Shown here piece after piece: positions 26,287 through 35,261 of a DNA stretch of 64,000 bases. The notes under the pieces are model-generated. The model did not search any database. It saw nothing but the letters and a program-made list of their open reading frames with translations, and was not told the origin of the DNA. Positions within the stretch are counted from its first letter, which is position 1. The number at the start of each line of letters is the position of its first letter. The translations under genes and the position numbers were made by a program. The stretch is taken from the NCBI RefSeq assembly GCF_017298635.1, contig NZ_CP071182.1:4812001-4876000 (forward strand), given 5' to 3'. Source of the DNA: Paenalicyclobacillus mengziensis. GTDB taxonomy: Bacteria; Bacillota; Bacilli; Alicyclobacillales; Alicyclobacillaceae.

Positions 26287-27150
26287 CTACTCCATGTCTA
26301 GAGATGACATTGCCATTTTGATGCGGTCTCGAAGGACATCCGCAGAATGACGTAACAGCGACAGCTCTTCGTCGTTTGGAGCGAGATCGATGGTGCGTTC
26401 AATTCCCCACCGGCCAATAACACAGGGGAGACCAAGGTACACATCCTTTATCCCAAGGTAGCCATCAACATATGTAGACACGTTTAAAACCGAGTGCTCG
26501 TCGCCGAGGATGGCCGCGCAAATGCGGTCTAAGGCCAGCGCGATGGCATAATACGTCGCCCCTTTCGCCGCAATGATCTGGTATGCTGCATCGCGGGTCT
26601 CTTTGAACAAGTCGTCCTGACGATCCGGCGTCAACTCCACTGGCACTCCGGCAATGTTCGCTCGACTCCAGACCGGCAGCTCCGTATCCCCGTGTTCGCC
26701 AATGACGTGGGCATGTACACTGCGCGGGTCTACCCCCAGTTCATTCCCAATGAGATACCGGAGGCGGGCACTGTCGAGCAGTGTGCCCGATCCGATGACC
26801 CGTTCCTTTGGCCACCCCGCAATTTTCCAGGTCACATATGACAATACGTCGACCGGGTTGGTGGCGATGAGCAGAATGCCTTCCTGATTGTAGTGGGTAA
26901 CATTTGTGATAATGTCTCGAAAGATGGCCGCGTTTCGAACGAGTAAGTCTTGCCGGGACTCCCCCGGCCGCTGGGCGGCACCTGCAGTCACAATGATGAT
27001 GTCCGCACCTCGGCAGTCCTCGTAACTGCCAAACCAGATGTTTGCGCTGCGTGTAAACGGGATGCCGTGGTTCATATCTAGTGCATCACCCTGCGCTTTG
27101 TCGGATCGGGCGTCAATCAATACCAATTCATTCATGCGTTCACGCAACAA
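26287..27150 (-). CDS. ldh: L-lactate dehydrogenase, exon 2 (ldh split by a group II intron)
   Basis: This exon supplies residues 26-312 of LDH. It contains LVLIDA (NAD ribose-binding acidic residue), the mobile loop AGAAQRPGESR, ATNPVDVLSYVTWK, the catalytic histidine in IGEHGDTELPVWS and GATYYAIALALDRI. The dinucleotide-binding GxGxxG motif is absent here and lies in exon 1 at 29043-29117, beyond the intron. Joining exon 1 (ending ACT TTG) to exon 2 (starting TTG TTG CGT) keeps the frame. It gives 22 residues from VGS to LID, the same number as in B. subtilis and Geobacillus LDH. The spliced protein is 312 residues, a normal length. Confidence 0.93.
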   Translation of the reverse strand: MLRERMNELVLIDARSDKAQGDALDMNHGIPFTRSANIWFGSYEDCRGADIIIVTAGAAQRPGESRQDLLVRNAAIFRDIITNVTHYNQEGILLIATNPVDVLSYVTWKIAGWPKERVIGSGTLLDSARLRYLIGNELGVDPRSVHAHVIGEHGDTELPVWSRANIAGVPVELTPDRQDDLFKETRDAAYQIIAAKGATYYAIALALDRICAAILGDEHSVLNVSTYVDGYLGIKDVYLGLPCVIGRWGIERTIDLAPNDEELSLLRHSADVLRDRIKMAMSSLDME

Positions 27151-29042
27151 ATCGGGTAAGAGGGGGTGGCTAACCCCCGTCTTCCCACACCACCGTACGT
27201 ACCGTTCGGTATACGGCGGTTCATGTTGTGGAACGAATTGCGTCGTATCGTTCGACTAGGCTCACAAGTCCTTGGTCGCGCCAGTAGGCGAGACCAAGGG
27301 CTTTGTTCGTTTGTGGTGTGTTTGCGAGGCGCCAGTAGCCTTTGCGGGAAGCACTAATGTGCACCGCCCATTCCTCGGGGATGCCGAGTCTGACGAGATT
27401 CCGCCGTTTCGTTTTCGGTTTCTTCCATTGCTTAAGCAGACACATCCTCAGTCGACGACGGATCCACTCATCTAGGTGTTCAAACACACTACGTGTTTGA
27501 GCGTGTCTGTAGTAGCCAGCCCATCCCCGCAGGTACGCATTTAGCCATTCGAGCCTTTGCATCATCGACTGCCCTCGGCTACGTGAGGTCAGGGTGCGCA
27601 CCTTGTCCTTGAAGCGTTTCAGAGACTTTGGTGCGACTCGAATTCGGGGCTGTTTGTGATGCGTGAATGAGAATCCGAGAAACTTTCGCCTCCACGGGCG
27701 GTCTACCGCGCTCTTTTCCGCGTTAACCTTGAGCTTCAGTCTTTCTTCTACAAATAACCGTAGACTTTCCATAACCCTCTCTCCGGCGTGACGGCTTTTT
27801 ACGTACACGTTGCAATCGTCAGCATATCTGACGAAGCGGTGGCCACGTCGCGTCAGTTCTCGGTCCAAGTCATCCAACATAATGTTGGCGAGTAATGGAC
27901 TGAGTGGACCGCCTTGTGGAACGCCCTCTTCGGTAGAGACACATACGCCGTGTTCCATGACACCCGCGTTCAGGTATCCACGAATCAGCTTTAGGACGCG
28001 CTTGTCCTTTACCTTGCGAGCCACTCTTGCCATGAGCATGTCGTGGTTCACTCGGTCAAAGAACTGAGCTAAGTCCATATCGACTACCCAGCGGTATCCT
28101 TGCGAGATAAATATCTGTGCTTGGTTTACAGCTTGGTGGGCACTGCGTCCCTGACGGAAGCCATAACTGTACCATGAGAATTCCGGGTCAAAGATAGGTG
28201 TCAGTACTTGCAGAAGTGCCTGTTGGATCAGGCGGTCTAGCACCCCTGGTATCCCTAACATCCTTTTGCTGCCACCGTCTGGTTTCGGGATTTCGACCCG
28301 ACGTACCGGCATTGGTTGGTAGGTTCCATGAAGGAGGTCACTTCGGATACGTTGCCAGTTTTCCATCAGGAATGGACGAAGGGATTTTATCTCCATTCCG
28401 TCGACACCGGCAGCCCCTTTGTTCTTCTCCACACGGCGCAGCGCCGAGAGCAGGTTATCCCGCTCTACTACCTGTTCCATCAGGTCGATACAACCTTCTT
28501 CGCGGGTTGGTTCATTGGGTCGTGCCGAAGAGAAACTCGGCGCTTCCTCAGTCCCCCGTGGATTCACCACTTCCTTCTGAGGATAGCTCCCTTGTGGGAT
28601 ATTCGGCTGTCTTTGCTTCTCTCTCGAACTTGCCATGAACAACCCTCACAATCATGTTCAGTCCTTCCCTGCTTGGGCGTCCCTTTGCAGGTACTACGAC
28701 CTCTGCTGACTTCTGCCCGTTCAACGTACCCTCTCAGGAACGCTTACCAGCATCGCTGGCGTACCGGGCAGACCTCCCCGGGTAAGAACGCTGTCTTTCC
28801 CTCCATGCACCCGCTCCATTTACTTTCAGCAGTCTTCGGTAGCAAGGGCTTTGTCATGTTTGGCTGACTCACCCAACTGCTGCTAGCCTCTATTGGAGTT
28901 CGTGACCCTCGGGCCGGAGGTTTGCCGCCGCCTTCCTTCAGATTCCACCTCGCGGTGGACACCCTTGGCTTAAGCTAATGGTTACTGCTACCTTCACCAT
29001 TCCGGACTTTCACCGTATAGACAGTGCCCATGCCGGGCGCAC
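27151..29042 (-). mobile_element. Complete group II intron inserted in ldh
   Basis: The 1892-base element begins on the minus strand with GTGCGCCC, fitting the GUGYG 5' consensus, and ends CCCGAT. Near the 3' end is domain V (about 27191-27222; ACCGAACGGTACGTACGG core). It is followed by a domain VI stem with a CTCTTACCC strand that offers a bulged branch-point adenosine. The reverse transcriptase ORF lies inside. The 400 bases from 28643 to 29042 are the structured domain I and have no gene. The intron is in the sense orientation of ldh, so splicing could restore the enzyme. Confidence 0.93.
27221..28642 (-). CDS. ltrA: Group II intron reverse transcriptase/maturase
   Basis: 473 residues. 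Reverse transcriptase blocks include GVDGMEIKSL, PKPDGGSKRMLGIPGVLDRL, GFRQGRSAHQA, GVPQGGPLSPLLANIML and the catalytic FVRYADDCNVYV. A maturase (X) domain follows (LTSRSRGQSMMQRLEWLNAY, WAGYYRHA). The C terminus ends soon after domain X, without a clear HNH endonuclease domain. This class usually moves through DNA replication rather than endonuclease cleavage. The stop codon overlaps the first bases of domain V. Confidence 0.95.
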   Translation of the reverse strand: MFMASSREKQRQPNIPQGSYPQKEVVNPRGTEEAPSFSSARPNEPTREEGCIDLMEQVVERDNLLSALRRVEKNKGAAGVDGMEIKSLRPFLMENWQRIRSDLLHGTYQPMPVRRVEIPKPDGGSKRMLGIPGVLDRLIQQALLQVLTPIFDPEFSWYSYGFRQGRSAHQAVNQAQIFISQGYRWVVDMDLAQFFDRVNHDMLMARVARKVKDKRVLKLIRGYLNAGVMEHGVCVSTEEGVPQGGPLSPLLANIMLDDLDRELTRRGHRFVRYADDCNVYVKSRHAGERVMESLRLFVEERLKLKVNAEKSAVDRPWRRKFLGFSFTHHKQPRIRVAPKSLKRFKDKVRTLTSRSRGQSMMQRLEWLNAYLRGWAGYYRHAQTRSVFEHLDEWIRRRLRMCLLKQWKKPKTKRRNLVRLGIPEEWAVHISASRKGYWRLANTPQTNKALGLAYWRDQGLVSLVERYDAIRSTT

Positions 29043-29117
29043 CAAAGTGTAAGCCGTTGTTGAACCAACGGCTCCACTGCCAATCACGACGATTCGTCGA
29101 TTTCCACTATCGCGCAT
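29043..29117 (-). CDS. ldh: L-lactate dehydrogenase, exon 1
   Basis: 25 codons start at ATG 29117 with GAGGTGG 6 bases upstream. The peptide contains IVVIGSGAVGSTTAY, the GxGxxG dinucleotide-binding start of LDH, and stops at the intron boundary after ACT TTG. It is too short to be found alone but is the missing N terminus of the 26287-27150 exon. Confidence 0.92.
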
Positions 29118-29191
29118 GTTTCGTCCACCTCTTAAAGCTATTGTCGACGGGGCTTGTGATTCTATGCAACGGCCGGGGCTGCGGGGGTGCG

Positions 29192-29240
29192 GGGGCTGCC
29201 GGGGCTGCCGGGGCTGCCGGGGCTGCCGGGGCTGCCGGGG
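29192..29240. repeat. G-rich tandem repeat upstream of ldh
   Basis: GGGGCTGCC is repeated five times (29192-29236) after a degenerate lead-in (29174-29191). The runs of four or more G could form a G-quadruplex on the plus strand. The 29118-29573 gap between ldh and the UspA gene is otherwise non-coding. Confidence 0.85.
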
Positions 29241-29381
29241 TATCGCGTTTCACGCAGCATACACAAGTATCGCTAATTCGTCGAAGGGTGGGGTATGGTC
29301 CGATGCCTAGCGTACAAAAGTATCGCTGGAGGTGACCCTAGGGAGCAGCGGATCGGCCGCAGGATACAGAATGATACTTCC

Positions 29382-29452
29382 TATACCCCCTGGGGTTGAC
29401 GAATAAGGATAGGCAAGGTAGCGCTATTTCAGGTAGATACCCATCTGGGTAT
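29382..29452. promoter_or_regulatory. Two ACCC/GGGT palindromes (possible CsoR-type or similar operators)
   Basis: TATACCCCCTGGGGTT (29382-29397) and ATACCCATCTGGGTAT (29437-29452, 7-bp arms) lie between ldh and the UspA gene. The pattern resembles ATACCC-N-GGGTAT operators of CsoR/RcnR-family metal-type repressors. No such repressor is in the window, so the regulator is unknown. Confidence 0.4.
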
Positions 29453-29573
29453 GCGTATAAGGAAACAGATGATAGCTGCATCAAACAGACCTACCGCTAC
29501 CCCCGTGCAGTCAAACGGCCTGGTGCGTGCGCTTCCGACAGCACGCATCAGGCCGCGATAGACCACGGTAGCT

Positions 29574-30020
29574 TTAGACCGCAGCAAATTCCGGAGTTGC
29601 GTCACCTTTGACCACGAGTACAGGGACCTGTGAGATGTACAGGACGCCGTGGCTGACACTGCCTGTCAGGAGTGGATCAGGCTGGCCAACTGCACGACCT
29701 CCGAGCACAATCAAATCTGCTCCGTGCTCCTTTGCTTCGAGCGAGATCACCATGGCTGGCTCGCCATACACGTGCTTACATTTCACGCGTTCTGGAAATT
29801 CCGAGAACCACTCATGTTCGGCCAATTCCTCAATCTCCTTGAAAGCTGCTCGTTCAGCGTCTAGACTCTCATCTGATGCAGGTTCATACGCGTTGATGCT
29901 GCGTGTCACGTACAGAACAGTCAACTTTGCCTGGGGCCAAGATTGCAACAGGTGACGAACCATGTCTTTGGCCCGTTCGGCAGAAACGGAAGCGTCCGTA
30001 GCAAAGAGAATTTGGTTCAT
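29574..30020 (-). CDS. Universal stress protein (UspA family)
   Basis: 148 residues with the UspA fold: ILFATDASVSAERA start, VLYVTRS strand and the C-terminal LIVLGGRAVGQPDP...TGSVSHGVLYISQVPVLVVKG. The ATP-binding GxxG-N9-GS motif is altered (GGRAVG), so nucleotide binding is less sure than in the second UspA at 35262. AAAGGGG lies 9 bases before the ATG. Stand-alone gene. Confidence 0.9.
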   Translation of the reverse strand: MNQILFATDASVSAERAKDMVRHLLQSWPQAKLTVLYVTRSINAYEPASDESLDAERAAFKEIEELAEHEWFSEFPERVKCKHVYGEPAMVISLEAKEHGADLIVLGGRAVGQPDPLLTGSVSHGVLYISQVPVLVVKGDATPEFAAV

Positions 30021-30325
30021 ATCAGATGTCCCCTTTCGAGACCATGCTTGAGCAATGCGGTTTTGATAAATATCAGTATCAGTTCTCTCAGCACTACCCA
30101 GCCGTCAGTCTGGTTGCCAAGCTAGGAATCGGACGCCGATGTGCTCGGCTATCCACTAGGACTACGAGGGTGGCTGGTGTTGCGGTACTAATTATGAATG
30201 CGTCGCCATTATCTCGGCAGAGCCGTCCGAGGGGTTTATACGTTCCATCCGGACTAGTCGTTTGGAGACATAAAACCATCCAGCGGTGCTATTTCCGTTC
30301 GGAGAAAAACCAGCGATAATAAAGT

Positions 30326-30727
30326 CAAGCCAAAGGAAAGAGGACGATTCCAATGGGCCACCAAGAGTAAGTCCGAGCAGGGGCGTAAGCTAAAAACTCT
30401 TATAGTGGTAGAAAACGAAAGTCAAGTCCGATGATACACCTTCTACCGAAAAGGATAGGGGTGCCAGCCTTTCCGACCGGGAGCTGACGAGCTTGTCAGC
30501 CATGGCGATAACTGCAACCAAATCTTTGGATGAGTACCGCTAAAGCGTTGGCTCTGCAGTCTAAGTTCAATCAGGTAGCTGAATCTTGGGATGTCGCCAG
30601 ACACCCAGGGCACGATGGAAGATCCTGCGGCGGGATCACATCAAAACTAAATGTTTGACATATACGGGGAGGCTGGCACCCGTGTCCTTTTCCCACCAAC
30701 CGGGCTTTACGCCCGGCCTTTTTTTTG
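30326..30727 (+). ncRNA. Candidate structured non-coding RNA with its own terminator
   Basis: A plus-strand stretch of about 400 bases has no convincing ORF and no plus-strand gene upstream, yet ends in a strong intrinsic terminator. Serial hairpins are visible: 30363-30368/30396-30401, 30407-30413/30441-30447 (7 perfect pairs), 30448-30454/30468-30474, 30483-30488/30495-30500, 30587-30595/30600-30607 (8 pairs, one bulge), and 30614-30625/30633-30642 (two coaxial helices). A GATAAT at 30315-30320 could be the -10 element. The start is therefore approximate. No known family was recognised by eye. Confidence 0.5.
30700..30726 (+). terminator. Strong rho-independent terminator on the plus strand
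   Basis: CCGGGC, a 5-base loop and GCCCGG are followed by CC and eight T. It faces away from both flanking minus-strand genes, so it must end an unannotated plus-strand transcript. Confidence 0.9.
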
Positions 30728-30800
30728 TTGTTATGTTTTCTCCAACTCAGAGGGGTGTTGCGCTTCATTCGGGGTAACCTTGCCGAAGTGTCGTCTTACG

Positions 30801-32729
30801 TCACCGGGAGGCCATGAGATTAAATCCATTTGAATCTTCTACTGCGCTTTCCTGCCTTGCCATTGGCTCCGAGGCCGCGTTTGGGACGACGGGAGTAGTT
30901 GCTGCTGAGATGGACACTCGAGGAATAGTTTCTTCGTTCATTACAACGGGAAGCTGCAAAGCAGAAGGTTCCAAAGGCACAGACCCCTGCGACGAATACA
31001 GGGAATCTCTCAGATGTGAATGTTCCATAGACCCCACAGCGGATACAGCGGGCAACGTGACAGCCACAACGGTGCCTTGCCCGGGTGTACTCTGAAAGTC
31101 TATCCGTCCAGAGTGGTTTGAGATGATGCGTTTGCTCACGACGAGCCCGAGACCGGTTCCATCCATTTTCGTGGTGTAGAAGGGCTGCCCGAGTTTTACA
31201 AGATGATCTGGCGGCATTCCTTCTCCCGTGTCCGTAAACGTAACCGTTACCTTGTCGACTAGATGTTGAATTCGAATACTTAAACTTCCCCCAGTCGGCA
31301 TCGCTTCAATTGCATTTTTAGCCAAGTTCAGGAAAACCTGCTTTAGTTGATTGCCGTCGCCCATTGGAAACAATTCACGGGCGCCTGGTACACCATCTTG
31401 GGATGCACCGCATATGGGGGCACCGTATGTTGATGCTCCTTCGTCTGAATCGACCGTTATTGATACGTTCTGCATGTTCGCTTGAGCAGACAAGAGATTG
31501 ACAACCTCCTGCACCTTATTTTGGATGCTGACGGGTTTATAGGAGATGGCTTGAGGTTTTGCAAGCACGAGCATCTCACTGACAATGCCTTCAATCCGGG
31601 AGAGTTCACTCTTGACGATGTCGTAATAAGACTTGTCTTCATCCCCTGCCTTTTGTGCTAGAAGATGCACAAACCCCTTAATGGATGTCAGTGGGTTTCT
31701 GATCTCGTGCGCCACGCCAGCCGCCAGCTGCCCAATCGCGGAAAGCTTCTCTGATTCACGAAGCACCGCTTCTGCCATTTTCTCATCAGCAATGTCGGTT
31801 ATCATGCTAAAATACCCGCGAACCTTGTTTCCTTCTACCATGGGAACCATCGTTGCCCGGATCTCGACTTTATGGCCGTCCTTATGCTTGATTGCCGTTT
31901 CAAAATTCTTCTTGATTTCTCCGCGGTACAAATCGTATAAAATCTTCCCAGCCAAGTTGTAGTCCTCTTCAAACCACAGTTCCAGTCTCGACTTGCCGAC
32001 GAGTTCTCGCTCCTTATACCCCGTAATGGTCTCAAAGGCAGCATTCGCACCGACAACCTGATTGTGGACATTGAATGCACAGATACCCACTGGGTTGTAA
32101 TCAATGAGTGATTGATAGCGGCGCCTCACCTGGGCATTTTCGATGAGATGCTCTAGCAGGAAAAATACCGTCGACATCAGGACCAACTGGATAACACAGG
32201 CGATTGCAAGAAAGTCCCCATATGCTGCGAGCCGGGACAATCCATTGATGCCATACACAATAAAAAGGTAGACAAGTAAAAACATCAGCTCGACGACCAA
32301 TGTGATGACGGTCAATGCAATCGACACGAGGAATCGTTGTTTGCGCTGATCGCGTTCAAATTGCTCACAGATGGCCATCGGGATGGCAGAATACACGAGG
32401 ATGGCGATGACAGCAGGAATGGCCGACGTTAAGGGGAGGGCAGTAAACTGGTAGAGTGACAAGATTCCAACAGCAAGAAAACCCGCCTTGCGCTTACCGT
32501 AAAGGATGGATAAAATCACGGGAACACACTGAAAATTTTCGGCTTGTGAAAGGATATGTACAGGCATCATCTGACTAAGGACGGCGGCGCCCCCGCCGTA
32601 TAGCCCCATCACGAACGTCCTCAAGGGAAGTTGTGTGTAAGCCCTGCCGAAGGTTATCATCTGATAAATCGCGATAGGGAAGATAATAATTCCGAATTGC
32701 ACAAAATATTCTCGTACCATTGTAGACAC
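30801..32729 (-). CDS. Membrane PAS-domain sensor histidine kinase (sporulation-kinase-like)
   Basis: 642 residues: six or so N-terminal membrane spans (1-195), a PAS domain (about 200-315; FNVHNQVVGANAAFETITGY), HisKA with AAGVAHEIRNPLTSIKGF (H341), HATPase with NLAKNAIEAMPTGG, DTGEGMPPDHL and GTGLGLVVSKRII, and a 75-residue low-complexity tail. The kinase core resembles KinA-E phosphorelay kinases and the membrane part recalls KinB. It is an orphan with no response regulator nearby, which fits an Spo0F phosphorelay role (inference). Confidence 0.88.
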   Translation of the reverse strand: MSTMVREYFVQFGIIIFPIAIYQMITFGRAYTQLPLRTFVMGLYGGGAAVLSQMMPVHILSQAENFQCVPVILSILYGKRKAGFLAVGILSLYQFTALPLTSAIPAVIAILVYSAIPMAICEQFERDQRKQRFLVSIALTVITLVVELMFLLVYLFIVYGINGLSRLAAYGDFLAIACVIQLVLMSTVFFLLEHLIENAQVRRRYQSLIDYNPVGICAFNVHNQVVGANAAFETITGYKERELVGKSRLELWFEEDYNLAGKILYDLYRGEIKKNFETAIKHKDGHKVEIRATMVPMVEGNKVRGYFSMITDIADEKMAEAVLRESEKLSAIGQLAAGVAHEIRNPLTSIKGFVHLLAQKAGDEDKSYYDIVKSELSRIEGIVSEMLVLAKPQAISYKPVSIQNKVQEVVNLLSAQANMQNVSITVDSDEGASTYGAPICGASQDGVPGARELFPMGDGNQLKQVFLNLAKNAIEAMPTGGSLSIRIQHLVDKVTVTFTDTGEGMPPDHLVKLGQPFYTTKMDGTGLGLVVSKRIISNHSGRIDFQSTPGQGTVVAVTLPAVSAVGSMEHSHLRDSLYSSQGSVPLEPSALQLPVVMNEETIPRVSISAATTPVVPNAASEPMARQESAVEDSNGFNLMASR

Positions 32730-32900
32730 ACTCTCTTCTACTTGTATCTTTAACGGCGGTCCTATTCCTATTTGCTGTTGCCTGAACGACTCACTTGATG
32801 CCTAAACCGCTCACTAGTATAGCATGACCAATCGCATGTCACCCACGGACAACGGGTGGCGAATAGCAAGTTTGTGGGTTTCCATCATCCGCAAACCATC

Positions 32901-33371
32901 CTACGCGGGGTCTCGGACATCAAGTTTCGCTACGCCAAGCGCAATATTCTCCCATAAAATGTTTTCCACGGTCTGCTTTTGTTCGGGGTTACACCGGATC
33001 AACACAAACACCTCAGCCGTAGCGTTTCGTTTCGTGTCGCGCTGTGTTTTCCGCTTTACCAAAGCCAACCGGATGACAAAGCCTGCTCCGAAGCCAAAAG
33101 CGAGTCCAATGATTCCCCAAAGGATCGGCCCCCACGCCAAGACCATTCCGTAAATGGCCCCAAGCAGCATGCCGCAAGTCCCGAGGATGGCAGCGAGATC
33201 GAATAAACTAAATCCATCAGCCCGGTGCAACGTGTCAAACAACTGCCGTGGTTCCGTGCGCTTATCGAGAGGAACGGCCAATATGCGGTCTTTGGTAATA
33301 CCCTCCTGCTCTAAGGCGGAGATGGCTAGTTCAAGAAAGATGGACTGTTCAAATGAGGCGACAATGTACAT
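32901..33371 (-). CDS. Hypothetical two-span membrane protein
   Basis: About 156 residues. The start MYIVASFEQSIFLELAISAL and the following LEQEGI look like a small alpha/beta domain. Two Gly-rich membrane helices follow (about 75-120; GMLLGAIYGMVLAWG and GLAFGFGAGFVIRLAL), then a basic stretch and a second alpha/beta segment (AEVFVLIRCNPEQKQTVENIL). GGAGG lies 13 bases before ATG 33371; an in-frame GTG at 33398 is the alternative. Not recognised as a named family. Confidence 0.65.
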   Translation of the reverse strand: MYIVASFEQSIFLELAISALEQEGITKDRILAVPLDKRTEPRQLFDTLHRADGFSLFDLAAILGTCGMLLGAIYGMVLAWGPILWGIIGLAFGFGAGFVIRLALVKRKTQRDTKRNATAEVFVLIRCNPEQKQTVENILWENIALGVAKLDVRDPA

Positions 33372-33479
33372 ATTTGGATCTGTTCCTCCAATTGACACTA
33401 CATCTTAAATTACGGCCACGCCCACATTGCTGAGAGCGGCCACGTCCACAGTCCCGTCAACATCTGCAATCGAGGATTT

Positions 33480-34244
33480 CTAAACCGGCATCACGAAATC
33501 CCTTCTTTGGTAAGAATCGCGCAGCCACCTGGACTGCTCCTTTTCAAACAGCTTGTTGTACTCGACAGCGCCAGTATAGGCGTCGTACATCTGATGCCCG
33601 TAAATCGCCGGGATATAGAGTAGCCACTGGATGTCTACAATTGATTTTGCGGCGGCAAAACGACCGATCATGGTGAAATGAACGGCCTGAAGCCCATGAG
33701 ACAAATAAAGGACAGTGATGGTCCAAGCGATAAAAAATATACCAGAGATGATGCGGTGTAAGTACAGGCTGCCCAGACCTGGCGTCAAAGCAGACCAAGC
33801 GACGGCAAGCCACGGGCTTCTTTTGTCGAGGAAGTTGACATCAAACGTTTTGACGACGATGGGTTGAAGCGGAGCGTCTTCCCGATCCGCTAAAATAGCC
33901 AACTGATTTAACATCACCGTGCCCCGATACGAATCCCAGACAGCGTACACATACACTGCGACATAAAGCAGCAGCCAGCGCGTATGAATGACGGCTTTTG
34001 CCAGTTCAAACCGCCCCGTCATGGAATACCACATGGAGAGGTTAATGTTGGTCGCGGTATTGAGCACGGTGCCCCAGATAATCAGAACCAGTCCCTTAAA
34101 AAGGCGGTTTTGCAGCAGATTGCCGAGGCCAGGGGCAAACAAAGACCAAAGAGCAAGGATAAGCGGATTTCGACGATGTATGTGATTGGTCGTGAACGGA
34201 GACAAGTATGCCCGGGGGTATCGAGAGATTCGATTTCGGTCCAT
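33480..34244 (-). CDS. Internally duplicated membrane protein, copy B
   Basis: About 254 residues composed of two related halves. Each half has a W/FS-x-x-PGLG-x-L motif (FAPGLGNLLQNRLFKG; LTPGLGSLYLHRIISG), a hydrophobic helix, M-x-GRF-x-x-AK, a WLL helix and a WDSYRGTV or YDAYTGAVEYN end. It is a close paralogue of the next upstream gene (34256-35041) and is separated from it by 11 bases. ATG 34244 has AAGGAG 7 bases upstream. Function unknown. Confidence 0.75.
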   Translation of the reverse strand: MDRNRISRYPRAYLSPFTTNHIHRRNPLILALWSLFAPGLGNLLQNRLFKGLVLIIWGTVLNTATNINLSMWYSMTGRFELAKAVIHTRWLLLYVAVYVYAVWDSYRGTVMLNQLAILADREDAPLQPIVVKTFDVNFLDKRSPWLAVAWSALTPGLGSLYLHRIISGIFFIAWTITVLYLSHGLQAVHFTMIGRFAAAKSIVDIQWLLYIPAIYGHQMYDAYTGAVEYNKLFEKEQSRWLRDSYQRRDFVMPV

Positions 34245-34255
34245 GACTGTGCTCC

Positions 34256-35041
34256 TTACATAGGCATTTTGAAACGACGATGTTGGTACCACTCCCGCAG
34301 CAACCTCGACTGGACTTTTTGAAACAACTTCCCTTGTTCCACGGCCGAGACGTACGCGTCATGTAGAACAAAACCGTAGATTGATGGAAGGAACATCAGC
34401 CACTGCATATCGACCACCGATCGGGCCATGTCAAACGCCCCAATCATGGTGTACTGTACTGCTTGCAGGGCGTGGGAGAGGTAGATGACAAGGATGGTCC
34501 AGGATATAAAAAAGAGGCCCGTCATGACCTTATGTACATACAAGTGGCCGAGTCCCGGCATTAACAGTGACAGGCAAGCGGCCAAGGCAGGCATTTGCTT
34601 GTCGAGAAAATTTGTATCGAGCGTTTTGATAACGACTGGACGCATTGGACCGTCCTCACGGTCAGCGAGAAGGTACTGTTTGTTCAAGTCCACGGTACCT
34701 CGGAAACTGTCCCACATGGCATAGACGTAAAGTGAGACGTAGAGGAGTAACCATCGGGTGTTGACCACTTGCTTCGTCATATCGAATCGGCCGAGGAGAC
34801 TGTACATGATGGCCAAGTTCACATTCGATTGATTATTGACAAGCAGTTCCCAGCAGATAAGAACAAGCCCCTTCACTAACCGCCCTTGCATCAAATTGCC
34901 GCACCCCGGGAATGCGAACGACCAGAACGTCACGACCCAGGGATTCTTCAGATGCAGAGTGGTCGTTCCAAATTCGGACATATAAGCGCGCGGACGCCTT
35001 GCACGACATTGTTCCGAACAGTTGTTCACTTCGTATGCCAT
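34256..35041 (-). CDS. Internally duplicated membrane protein, copy A
   Basis: About 261 residues with the same two-half design as its neighbour: FAFPGCGNLMQGRLVKG and LLMPGLGHLYVHKVMTG, then FDMTKQVVNTRWLLLYV and FDMARSVVDMQWLMFLP. The central linker (LADREDGPMRPVVIKTLDTN) and C terminus (VQSRLLREWYQHRRFKMPM) are shared with copy B. The first half has PGCG instead of PGLG. It is the first gene of the pair; the ribosome binding site is weak. Function unknown. Confidence 0.75.
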   Translation of the reverse strand: MAYEVNNCSEQCRARRPRAYMSEFGTTTLHLKNPWVVTFWSFAFPGCGNLMQGRLVKGLVLICWELLVNNQSNVNLAIMYSLLGRFDMTKQVVNTRWLLLYVSLYVYAMWDSFRGTVDLNKQYLLADREDGPMRPVVIKTLDTNFLDKQMPALAACLSLLMPGLGHLYVHKVMTGLFFISWTILVIYLSHALQAVQYTMIGAFDMARSVVDMQWLMFLPSIYGFVLHDAYVSAVEQGKLFQKVQSRLLREWYQHRRFKMPM

Positions 35042-35195
35042 CACATCCAGTCAGAGTTTTCGTGTCCTGTTTACAGTATGCATCATTATAAGGGTCTATA
35101 TGTATGTACTGTAAATACATGGTTTGTGTGGAGCGATCTCTGTTTTCACGTTTTGTTCCGCAAACAAAGGATGAATGACATCTCTGTCTGCCATC

Positions 35196-35244
35196 CATCC
35201 TTTGTCTGTCGCCCATCCTTTGTCTGTCGCCCATCCTTTGTCTC
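35196..35244. repeat. 18-bp tandem repeat
   Basis: CATCCTTTGTCTGTCGCC occurs at 35196-35213 and 35214-35231, with a partial third copy to 35244. It lies just downstream of the UspA stop codon and upstream of the duplicated membrane protein pair. Confidence 0.9.
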
Positions 35245-35261
35245 GCTGGGTTTCGTCCGTT

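Noticed and set aside
30326-30727. FMN-riboswitch-like phrase TTCCGACCGGGAG and possible RNase P, tmRNA or SRP RNA identity
   Set aside because: The other conserved blocks of these RNAs are absent, so no known family is claimed.
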